From: Rana temporaria
Taxonomy: Eukaryota; Chordata; Amphibia; Anura; Ranidae
Length of the DNA stretch: 64,000 nt
Assembly: GCF_905171775.1 (NCBI RefSeq)
Contig: NC_053497.1
Span: 101,301,157-101,365,156, forward strand
Direction of reading: 5' to 3'
Part shown: positions 1-8,686 of the stretch, one piece after another
Position numbering within the stretch: position 1 is the first letter of the stretch
Layout: each line of letters begins with the position of its first letter
Made by a program: the position numbers and the translations under genes
The notes under the pieces: model-generated
Database searches by the model: none
What the model saw: the letters and a program-made list of their open reading frames with translations, nothing else
Told to the model about the DNA's origin: nothing

Positions 1-1387
1 ATCCATAACATAATGTGTAGTACACCTGTCACAATATCCACACACAAACACATACTCGCACTGCGCCATATGTCGTGAGGTCTTTCCTAGCTTTATAAAT
101 ATACACATCGTTCCAGGTAAGGCACAAGGGAGACACTGCTTTAAATAACTTATTCAAAGCCCTGCAACCCATAGATCCAACTCGCTTCTAATGCATAGAA
201 ATAAGTCATTTCACAGAGTACATTCAGACAATCTCTATAATACACACAGTAGCAAAATACTGAATAATTAAAAAGACATGGATCATAATTGGATAATAAT
301 AATTCATAGGTATCCTCTACAACCATAAATAAATCAACATCTGACACTTTCAAATAGGTTAAACCTGATCTCAAAGCTATAGAGAGCACTTAAGGAACTG
401 TAAAGATACATTCTAAGCACAAAACTTGCTGTTTAATCTTAAACAGCTGTGGAATCTTATAATAAATTCTATTTATTGTACTAAAACAAATGGGGGAGTT
501 TGTGGGATTAGTGTGCAAGGAAACACACTGCCTATAAAGGTAACAGGCTTTGGAGGAACTCCAGAATGTAATAAAAAGTAACAAACAAGATGAATCTTGT
601 GTTCTGTAACAAGTTGCTGAGGATTCAGGGACATTCATTTCTACATACAGTAACGCTTAACCCCCTTGATAATTTACGCTAATGCTTAATATCCATCCTC
701 CCACTAAATTGTCATCCGGAACATGATAAATGGGGATGTGATGTTCCAAGTATCATACATGGGAAGCTTCCATTCCCTCTGAATCAGGATGAGTACCATG
801 CTCCTGCCTCCAGCAACAGTTAAACAGTTAACTGCTTATACATATCCATGTGTTTTCAGATGTTCATGACAGAGGCAGACAGAATGTACTGCCAAATTGT
901 ATTTCACCTCCTTTGCTCCTGTGATTTACGGAGACAGTTTTCATAGAGAATAAACAGCTTTTTTCTTTAATAACAAAGAAATGGGTTAAACAAGATATTT
1001 GATACTATGAAAACTAGTACAGGTACAATGCAGTCCCACAAGCCTGAAAAAACAGTATTAATCATGACTGACCCCAGGTGTGCACCCAGGGCCGATCCTA
1101 GGGTCACAGGCGCCTGGGTGCAGAAATATTTCTGGCGCCTCCCCTTTACAAATGTTTCTATGGCAATGACTCAACCACAGAGATGCTCCCCCACAAAGTC
1201 TTCATTAACCTGGCATCCTTATACCAGGGATCAAAATTACAAGTCCTGAGCTACTAGCCAGGCCTCAAGGGCTACTCGCCACCAGCTGCCCCGCCCCTAA
1301 TTTCGCCCCTTAACACGCCCTCATAAATTATCTCATGAAATTACACTTAAATGTTTTATGCAGAATTAAATTATAAAAATAAATGCA
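1..1387. other. Unassigned non-coding DNA
   Basis: AT-rich sequence with only short open frames and no motif or repeat boundary I recognise. A short GC-rich stretch near 1080-1140 looks like the edge of an interspersed repeat, but I could not find its other end. No gene is called here. Confidence 0.4.
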
Positions 1388-1541
1388 GCCTGTCCGTGTC
1401 CGCCAGTGCAGCCTGCATCACTAATGGAGCCTGTGTCCCCAGTGCAGCATGTGTCTCCAGTGCAGCATGTGTCTCCAGTGCAGCCTGCGTCCCCAGTGCA
1501 GCCTGCGTCCCCAGTGCAGCCTGCGTCCCCAGTTTCAGCCG
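1388..1541. repeat. 18-bp minisatellite
   Basis: About eight tandem copies of an 18-bp unit close to CCAGTGCAGCCTGCGTCC. The three copies nearest the 3' end are almost identical and the 5' copies are more diverged. Because 18 is a multiple of three, every frame through the array stays open and gives repetitive peptides on both strands; I regard these as artefacts of the repeat and not as genes. Confidence 0.85.
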
Positions 1542-1552
1542 ACCTGTGCAGG

Positions 1553-1852
1553 GGAAAGGAGCCGCCGCCACTTGGCTTATTAGAGTGCTGGGGAACATAA
1601 CAGCTTTCATTACAATAGCTGTGTGTTCCACGCTGTGCACTGTCATGTACAGCCCCTCCCCCTTGTCCGGGGAACTTTGATAGACAGATCACCGTCCCAG
1701 GATTGGACGGGTGATCTGTCTATCAAAGTGCCCGGACAAAGAGGAGGGGCTGTATATGATGCCGCACGGCAGGGAACACAGAGCTATTGTAATGAAAGCT
1801 GTTATGTTCCCCATCGCTCTAATCAGCTAGGCGGCGGCTCTCTTTCTCCTAC
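1553..1852. repeat. Imperfect fold-back (inverted repeat) element
   Basis: The two halves are reverse complements around a centre near 1701. The innermost arms (GATAGACAGATCACC and its complement) flank a short AT/GC loop. The pairing extends outward through the segment containing AACATAACAGCTTTCATTAC (about 1592-1613, complement about 1790-1809) and on to GCCGCCGCC near 1560, paired with GGCGGCGGC near 1832. Arms are roughly 140 bp with scattered mismatches. This shape fits a fold-back MITE, but I could not define terminal repeats or a target duplication. Confidence 0.7.
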
Positions 1853-2394
1853 GATCGTTGGGACAAAGGCTCCCATACAACCCAGGCTAACGGGTGCTCG
1901 CCCCCTGCTCCCAGGCAGCCCACTCTTACCAGTCCTCAAAATCCATTCGCAAAATGCGAGCAGGCGAGTGGATTTTTTGAGGGCTGCTTATATGATCTCT
2001 TAACAATAAACAAAATACAGGAAGAAGAGTAGCAGTGTACTTTATTGGGACCTGGAGGGGGGCCCCTCTGATGGACACAGAGAAGGCTTCTGTTAGAGAG
2101 TCTGTTAGAAAGAGTCCCCAGACATTATACAGGAGACAATCAGAGACTGCAGACATAGTACAGGAGATGGTCCATTGGACCCCTTTCACACTGGAGGCAT
2201 TTCATACATCATACATCACGAGACACAGAGCCTTAATTACTAAATGAGTTATGTAGTCACCACAGGTGATAGGACACTGGTAAACAAAATTAAAATGGAG
2301 TTCCTCCCCTATATAACCCCTCCCAAATGGAGAGTACCTCCGTTTTTTCACCAGTGTTTAAGGTGATTGGTCACATTCAACATGTGCTAAGAAG
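1853..2394. other. Unassigned non-coding DNA
   Basis: No coding signature, RNA gene or repeat boundary recognised. It lies between the fold-back repeat and the SINE. Confidence 0.35.
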
Positions 2395-2716
2395 AAAAAT
2401 GCTCTTTTGATGGTCTGGCTGCGGAGACCTAGGAGCGAATCCCAACCACGACACCATCTGCCTGTTGTTTGCATGTTCTCCCTGTGTCTGCGTGGGTTTC
2501 CTCCGGGTACTCCGGTTTCCTCCCCCACTCCAAAGACATGCTGGTAGGTAAATTGGATCTCGTCCAAATTGGCCCAGTATATATGTATATATGTGTGTAT
2601 GACTGTGTCCCTAGCGTGTCATGATCCTACGGGGTAAAAATTACCACACCAGCCAAGCAGATTCTGGCTGGAAAAAAGCGCCCAGAGGCGATTCAGTTCA
2701 TTCATTCAAGAAAGGC
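2395..2716 (+). mobile_element. tRNA-derived SINE with V-SINE-like core
   Basis: The segment holds the vertebrate SINE core seen at 2470-2545 (GCATGTTCTCCCTGTGTCTG followed by CGTGGGTTTCCTCCGGGTAC and a CTCCAAAGACATG block). Upstream, near 2432-2450, is a degenerate tRNA B-box-like GGAGCGAATCCC. The 3' end reads GCGCCCAGAGGCGATTCAGT followed by two to three ATTC repeats, the short-tandem tail typical of these SINEs. The same 3' tail occurs in reverse at 46454-46530, which supports a mobile family. Family naming is by recognition of the core only; the 5' boundary is approximate. Confidence 0.65.
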
Positions 2717-3540
2717 GGTTTGCCTGTAATGTCTCCCTGCGGAGATCTTAGCTCTGGGATCCAGACTTTGGTGTACTAATACAACTGTGGCACGAAAAGT
2801 TTCTGGCAGAGTCTTCTACAGGTCCAGGTATGAGGTTTTCTCTAATGAAACCCTTGATAAACCTGAAGGTTGGCACAACTTGCCCACCACGATGGGTGAA
2901 ATCTGAAACTACTTTTGGTAGCTTTTCCTGCGGCGTGGATAGGGTAAGAAGAGGATAATTTATTTTGTATTATCTTCTGTGAGTAGGATGGCTTTCCTGG
3001 TTCTCGCCACTGGAGGGACTAAGTGCATACCTGGTGTATTCTTATATAAAACCATCCAGTAACAAGCTTAGTGAAGTCGGTCGAATTTAATACACCACTC
3101 ACCTCCTTCCACTGCAGGCTCTGCCACAAAAATGCATACAGGTGTCCACAATGATGCCCCCCAGTAATCTCCCCCCTTTCCTCGTTTTCCTGGGCACCGC
3201 CATGACAGCGGCGCGTGCGTACGCCAAGAGCGCACTTTTAGCTGTCTTGGTGACACATGGATAGGGGAGGGCTGTGGTTGCTAGTGCCCATGCACAAACG
3301 CGGAACACCTGTGTGCAGGCGCCAAGAGGCTGGTTTAAAAATCCCAGCACGCCAGAGCCTTCTGTAAAGCGGAATGGACAGAGCTGTGGGCTGTAAGCAT
3401 CCCTGTGGATTGAATCAGGCAAACCTAAGACTCCTACTCGGCATCAGGTTGTGCAGTGAGCTGATATTTTATGTATTGTAAGACTATAGCACAACAGTGA
3501 TTGTATTTATTTTGTGGATAGTACCTTTGCAGTAAGGACT
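2717..3540 (+). other. Possible untranslated leader of DIRS element 1
   Basis: Non-coding stretch directly upstream of the DIRS gag-like reading. No inverted terminal repeat matching anything downstream was found, so whether this belongs to the DIRS element or to older flanking DNA is unresolved. No other feature seen. Confidence 0.3.
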
Positions 3541-4852
3541 ATGTCCCCGAGAAGAGGTTCAAGGGCTAGTAAAAGGTTCCAGAAAATCCCAGCATACGGC
3601 TAAGGATTCTGAGCTTGCCTGCAGTTTACCATCCCCCTCTGTCAGCCTGATAGCAGCCACACAAGATGAGCACCTGTCTGGTTTTGCAGCTTCTCCTATG
3701 GCAGCTCCTGTATACGTCACTGAGGATGCTTTAAAAGTTGCTTTGGATGGCTTAGAAGGAAGGATTGCTACTATTATCGCAACCTCCATGAAAGGTAGCA
3801 GAAACCGGGGTAGATCCCCTTCATCTGCTCTGGCTGTCTCATCAGATGAGCCTTCTAAGGGATCATGTACAGTCTGAGGACTCAGAGGATGAGAGGATTC
3901 CTGCTACCTCTCAGTCGCCAAAAATGCAGGTGCAATATTATGCAGAGATGGTGCGTGCCACTTACAAATTGCCTCCTGTTGAAGCTTCTAGGTCCTCCGT
4001 TTCCTCTTTGGGGTCTCGGAAATCCCTGCAGGCTGAATGCGCTTTTCCAGTTCATCCCTTGCTGGATAAACTGATGTATGATGACTAGTTTCACCCAGAT
4101 AAACAGTTTTCTCCTCCTAGGCAGTTTTCCCTCCTTTATTCTATGGAGGAAGGTTTCACTAAGAAATGGGGGGGGGGGGGTACTACCCGCTATAGATGCA
4201 GCTATTTCTTGTGCAAACAAAAACCTGACCTGTCCTAGAGACAATGCGCAGGGTTTTTAGGATCCAACTGATAAAAAGCTGGAGTCCCTATTAAAAGCCT
4301 CCTCTTCCATGGCTGGGGCTGTAGTACAACCTACAGTTGCAGCTATTGGTGTATGTCAGTTCCTTAAGGAACAAATGAAGCAGATGATAAACCTCCTCCC
4401 TACAGAGGAGTTTGAGGTTTAGGAGGACCTTCCTAAGGCCTTGTGTTTTGCGATTGATGCGATTATAGACTCTTTTCAGCAAGCATCCTGCAGGTACACA
4501 TGCGCAGGTCCCTTTGGTTAAACCATTGGGAGGCTGAGGTTTCTTGCAAGAAAAACTTGGCAGCGTTCCCCTTTGGGGGAGGAAGCCTGTTTGGAAATGA
4601 CTTGGATAGATACATCCAAAAGATTACCCGAGGCAAGTCTACTCTGTTGCCGGTTAAGAAGAGTAAACGTCCTTCATTTAAGCGTTCTTTCTCCAGCCCC
4701 TGAAATCTAATTTTCCAGGCAGTGGCAACGGCTTCCCCAGTCTAACACTAGGGGAAAGGCCCAGAGCCAAGCCCAAGGGCAGAAAAGGACTTGGGGTTCA
4801 AAGTCTAAGCAGACCCCCAAAACTTCCCTATGAAGGGATGTGCCCGCTCGGC
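3541..4852 (+). pseudogene. DIRS 1 gag-like pseudogene
   Basis: The ATG at 3541 opens a Ser/Arg-rich start (MSPRRGSRASK), after which the frame shifts repeatedly. Recognisable gag blocks include FPVHPLLDKLMYDD near 4046-4087 and LFGNDLDRYIQKITRGKSTL near 4585-4650, the second being a block I recognise from amphibian DIRS gag C-termini and which recurs in DIRS2 as GSSMDDIIKDATGGKSTLLP. Stops occur at 3876, 4086, 4258 and 4420 among others. Runs of G at 4168-4180 and 4857-4870 coincide with frame changes. Role in an intact element: a nucleic-acid-binding structural protein; here non-functional. Confidence 0.65.
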
Positions 4853-4957
4853 CGAGTGGGGGGGGGGGGAGGCTGCTGCAATTTGCAAACGCCTGGTGGA
4901 ATGAAGTTCAGAATTCTAGAATTCAGAGAACTTATGCCACCCCGTTTCTGAGATCAA

Positions 4958-5556
4958 TGTTGTAATATTAAAATAGATATGTAGGTATTGTAAAATATTG
5001 TGGTATATGAAAGGCACAGTATATATAGGTTTACATACAGGCATTCAAGGTTACACATCAAAGGGGTTAGTGGTCAAACGACACGTATCAAAAGGACTCT
5101 TTGATGTGTTAATCTTATCTAAGACGACCTAGGTGTGTGGCCTGGTACTTCCTTACATAAGGAAGTGTTTATTGATGTTAATTAGATTTGTGGGATGTTC
5201 ATTCAATAGGAACATTTGGTTGAACCCCCCCCCCCTTCCACTGTGAGTCCAATATTTGAAGGACTCAAGCTGGCATTCAAGGAGTCTTGTCTTGTCACTC
5301 TATGATGAACATTGCACAGGTCTAGGAGAAGATGGGATTCTGAATTATACTCTGTTGGATTCTTGTATCGTCTGTGGACTTTGTATGTTATTGGAAGATC
5401 CATTAAATGCGTTCTCTGGAGAACCTGGTGTGAGTTGCTGCGGAACAACGTAATTTATGGTCATTATACTAAACATCTAAGATATTAAATTATCTGACCG
5501 GAGTACTGGACACTATACATGATCACTACATTTATTGGACAAATTAGATCACTACA
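4958..5556 (+). repeat. LTR copy 1 of the palindrome
   Basis: 599-bp LTR starting TGTTGTAATATT and ending GATCACTACA. It contains a TATA-like TATATATAGG near 5020-5030 and, towards the end, the complement of its partner. It is nearly identical to copy 2 apart from a few substitutions and the length of a C/G homopolymer near 5227, so the two arose together. The open frames on both strands inside it are mirror images of those in copy 2 and are not considered genes. Confidence 0.85.
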
Positions 5557-5580
5557 TTACATACACTACATACACTACAT

Positions 5581-5599
5581 GATCCGGGTCACGGCACCA
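5581..5599 (-). other. tRNA(His)-like primer binding site
   Basis: On the minus strand, directly after the end of LTR copy 2 and one T, stands TGGTGCCGTGACCCGGATC. This is the complement of a tRNA 3' end including CCA and matches the vertebrate tRNA-His acceptor/T-arm end with one difference. A primer site in exactly this position confirms that the repeats are LTRs and fixes the 5'-to-3' direction of copy 2. Copy 1 has no primer site of its own; a 24-bp spacer made of ACTACAT-like repeats lies there. Confidence 0.8.
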
Positions 5600-5600
5600 A

Positions 5601-6197
5601 TGTAGTGATCTAATTTGTCCAATAAATGTAGTGATCATGTATAGTGTCCAGTACTCCGGTCAGATAATTAATATCGTAGATGTTTAGTATAATGACCATA
5701 AATTACGTTGTTCCGCAGCAACTCACACCAGGTTCTCCAGAGAACGCATTTAATGGATCTTCCAATAACATACAAAGTCCACAGACGATACAAGAATCCA
5801 ACAGAGTATAATTCAGAATCCCATCTTCTCCTAGACCTGTGCAATGTTCATCATAGAGTGACAAGACAAGACTCCTTGAATGCCAGCTTGAGTCCTTCAA
5901 ATATTGGACTCACACTGGAAGGGGGGGGGGGTCAACCAAATGTTCCCATTGAATGAACATCCCACAAATCTAATTAACATCAATAAACACTTCCTTATGT
6001 AAGGAAGTACCAGGCCACACACCTAGGTCGTCTTAGATAAGATTAACACATCAAAGAGTCCTTTTGATACGTGTCATTTGACCACTAACCCCTTTGATGT
6101 GTAACCTTGAATGCCTGTATGTAAACCTATATATACAGTGCCTTTCATATACCACAATATTTTACAATACCTACATATCTATTTTAATATTACAACA
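5601..6197 (-). repeat. LTR copy 2 of the palindrome
   Basis: 597-bp LTR in minus orientation, mirror image of copy 1. Read on the minus strand it begins at 6197 (TGTTG) and ends at 5601 (CACTACA), followed by the primer site. Confidence 0.85.
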
Positions 6198-8070
6198 ATC
6201 AAGAGTTACCAAAGATCCAGAAAAAAGAAGGCCTCTACTGTTGGCCTTGGAACACCTGTTGTCCCAAGGGGTAATCTTGGAATTAGCCCCAGAGGATCAG
6301 GGACTAGGATTTTATTCAATCCTTTTCACGGTTCCAAAACCAAAACGGGGATGTCAGACCAATTCTAGATCTGAAAAGCCAGAATCAGTTCCTGAACATT
6401 CGCTCTTTCCGTGTGGAGTCTGTCCGGTCAGTTGTTTCCACCCTTCAGCATCAATAGACATCAGAGATGCATATCTACACCAATATTCCCCGCTCAAAGA
6501 TATCTAAGGTTTGCGGTGGATCAGCGCTACTTTCAGTTTGTGGCCCTTCCTTTCGGGCTGGCTACAGCACCTTGAGTGTTCACAAAAATACTGGCCCTGG
6601 CCCTAGCAAGGCTAAGGGCACGAGGCATAGCAGTAACAGCCTACCTGGACGATCTGTTGATCATAGATCAGTCCGCCGCACGCTTGGGCCACAATGTGTA
6701 CAGCACAGTGGAATATTTAGAGTACCTAGGCTGGGTCCTCAATCTGGAAAATTCCTCCTTGCAGCCCCAAAAAAGGCTGGAGTATTTGGGAATGATTATA
6801 GACACATCCCAAAGCAAGGTATTACTTCCCAAGCCAAGGGCAAAAGCCATAGGAGACTTGGTCGGAGTGATAAAGGCAAAAAGAAGGCTTTCCATCAGTC
6901 TATGCATGGCTGTCCCTTACGCCCAGTTTCACTCAAGGCCGTTACAGGACAGAATTCTGTCAGCTTGGAACTAAGATGTTCAGGCTCTGGATCTTCCTAT
7001 GATCTTATCTCCAAAGGTCGTTCCCCCAAAATCTGTCAGAAGGAAAATCCTTCACTCCGGTTAGCTGGAAAGTGGTGACCACAGACGCCAGCCTTCTTGG
7101 CTGGGGGGCATTTCTAGAAGAAGCATCTGCCCAGGGTAAGTGGTCCGGGGCCGAAAAGCTCCTACCCATCAACATTCTGGAGATTGGGGCAATTCCTCTG
7201 GCCCTCAGAGTTTGGTCTTACAGACTGCAGGGTTGGTCTGTTCAGATTCAGTCCGACAATGCTACAGCCGTGGCCTACATCAATCACCAAGGAGGCACCA
7301 GAAGTATGGATGCTCAAAGAGGTGAATCACATCCTGGCCTGGAAAGAAAGGCATATTCCTCGCCTATCTGCGTTCTTCATTCCAGGGGTAGAAAGATTTT
7401 TTTAAGCCGCCAGCAGCTGAGTCAAGGAGAATGGTCTCTACACCTCGGCATGTTTAAAATCATGTCAGAAATGGGGTACCCCAGATGTAGACCTGTTGGC
7501 TTTCAGGTTCAACGCAAAGCTGGACAGCTTTGTGTCAAGAACAAGAGATCCCTGTGCCCAAGGGTCAGATGCCCTGACAATCTCATGTGATCATTATTCC
7601 TTGATTTATGCGTTCCCTCCAGTTCCATGTCTCCCACGATTCCTTCAGAGAGTCAAGAGGGAAGGAAAGTCAGCGATTTTGATCGCCCCGGCTTGGCCCA
7701 GGAGACCCTGGTACGCAGAAATCATAAGGATGGCAGTAGGAAGACCCTGGGTTCTCCCACTGTGCTCAGACCTACTGTCGCAGGGTCCAATATTCCATCC
7801 TACCTTACAAAGTCTAAATTTGATGGTTTGGCTGTTGAGACCCACGTTCTGAGGAAACGTGGGCTCTCAGGGCCAGTCCTATCCACTCTGATTAATACTA
7901 GGTAGGGATGAGCTTCGTGTTCGAGACGAACCCATGTTCTACTCGAACATCGTATGTTCGACCGTTCATCGAATTACGAACGTTACGGGCCGTTCGCGCC
8001 AAATTCGAGTGGCGTGTCACGGCCCATAAATCACTGCAGCATCGCAGTGCATTGCTGGCTGATGACTGTG

Positions 8071-8210
8071 ATTGGCCAAGCATGCGGATAATAGTGCATG
8101 CTTGGCCAATCACAGCGCGCAAAAAACGGAGAGCCATAATTGGCCAAAGCCACCCTGGCTTTGGCCAATTATGGCTCAGGGGGTTTAGTACACGCCCCAC
8201 ACTATAAAAG
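8071..8210 (+). promoter_or_regulatory. hAT1 promoter: paired CCAAT palindromes and TATA box
   Basis: Two perfect or near-perfect hairpin palindromes stand in tandem, 8071-8117 (TGATTGGCCAAGCATGC and its complement) and 8131-8177 (GAGCCATAATTGGCCAAAGC and its complement). Each carries two opposed CCAAT/NF-I-like TTGGCCAA boxes. A TATA box, ACTATAAAAGG, follows at 8201-8211, about 25 bp after the second palindrome, and then a GA-rich leader. The order CCAAT, CCAAT, TATA upstream of the transposase is a plausible RNA polymerase II promoter for hAT1; activity is inferred. Confidence 0.65.
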
Positions 8211-8439
8211 GCCGCCTGCAGGTCGGCCTTGTGTAGTGTGTTGCGGCGGTGGTTAGAGACAGAGAGAGAGAGAGAGTCATTTTTTTTTAGGTAGATAGAG
8301 CAGGCAGGCTAGTCAGTTAAAGTTACAGTGTGTAGAGGATATATATGCATCCCAGGTGTTGTATATATATTTATACACTGTATAGTTTAGCTGGATCAGC
8401 TCTTCCTAATTTACTGGCAGGCAGGTGATTGTGCTAGCT

Positions 8440-8686
8440 GCTGTATTCTCACGTGGTGTACTGCCTGTGTCCTCTGCCGTGTGCACCTAAAGCTACGTTG
8501 TGTGTACTGCCTGTGTCCTCTGCAGATTGCACCTAAAGCTACGTAGTGTGTACTGCCTGTGTCCTCTGCAGTGTGCACCTAAAGCTACGTGGTGTGTGTA
8601 CTGCCTTTGTCCAATGCAGTTTGCACCTAAAGCTACTTGGTGTGTACTGCCCGTGTCCTCTACAGTTTGCACCTAAAGCTACTTGG
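8440..8686 (+). repeat. 46-48-bp minisatellite in the hAT1 leader
   Basis: Five to six units with the core GCACCTAAAGCTACKTGGTG and a TACTGCCTGTGTCCTCTGCA block; unit starts (CACCTAAAG) are spaced 46, 46, 48 and 46 bp. The array resumes at 11982-12075 on the other side of the nested LINE. The open frame that runs through it into the LINE is a chance fusion. Confidence 0.85.

Larger units (their letters stand above)
4958..6197. mobile_element. Palindrome of two inverted LTRs with primer binding site
   Basis: A 1,240-bp insertion in DIRS 1 begins TGTTGTAATATT and ends AATATTACAACA and is flanked by a perfect 5-bp duplication ATCAA (4953-4957 and 6198-6202). It consists of an LTR in plus orientation (4958-5556), a 24-bp spacer (5557-5580), a reverse-complement tRNA primer site (5581-5599), one base, and the same LTR in minus orientation (5601-6197). 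TG...CA ends and a 5-bp duplication are what integrase insertion of an LTR element leaves. Both outer ends are U3 ends, which is not a normal provirus or solo LTR. No internal genes are present. Confidence 0.85.
4853..7902 (+). pseudogene. DIRS 1 RT / RNase H / methyltransferase-like pseudogene
   Basis: After removing the inserted palindrome, the conceptual product shows an RT N-terminal block (RPLLLALEHLLSQGVI, near 6225-6275), motif A as SIDIRDAYLH (about 6448-6480), the catalytic YLDDLL (about 6640), a thumb-side block KRLEYLGMIIDTS (about 6773-6812), then RNase H beginning VTTDASLLGWG (7074-7107) with QSDNATAVAYINHQGGT (about 7249-7300). The methyltransferase-like domain found in DIRS elements follows (TPDVDLLAF near 7480, IYAFPP near 7604). 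At least four frame changes separate these blocks. Copying the element RNA to DNA would be the ancestral role. Confidence 0.75.

Noticed and set aside
1351..1692. Overlapping open frames on both strands with repeated CVPSAA, GDAGCT or QPASPV peptides
   Set aside because: They are translations of an 18-bp tandem repeat whose length is a multiple of three.
5581..5599. Fragment of a tRNA-His gene
   Set aside because: Only the 3' end including the non-genomic CCA is present, exactly one base beyond an LTR end, as expected for a primer binding site.
5203..5956. Identical ~65- and ~82-codon frames on opposite strands
   Set aside because: They are mirror images produced by the inverted LTRs and have no protein-family features.
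8546..8686. Start of a 313-codon frame that seems to add a novel N-terminus to a reverse transcriptase
   Set aside because: The first 47 codons are hAT1 minisatellite read into the 5'-truncated LINE; the junction is the insertion site.
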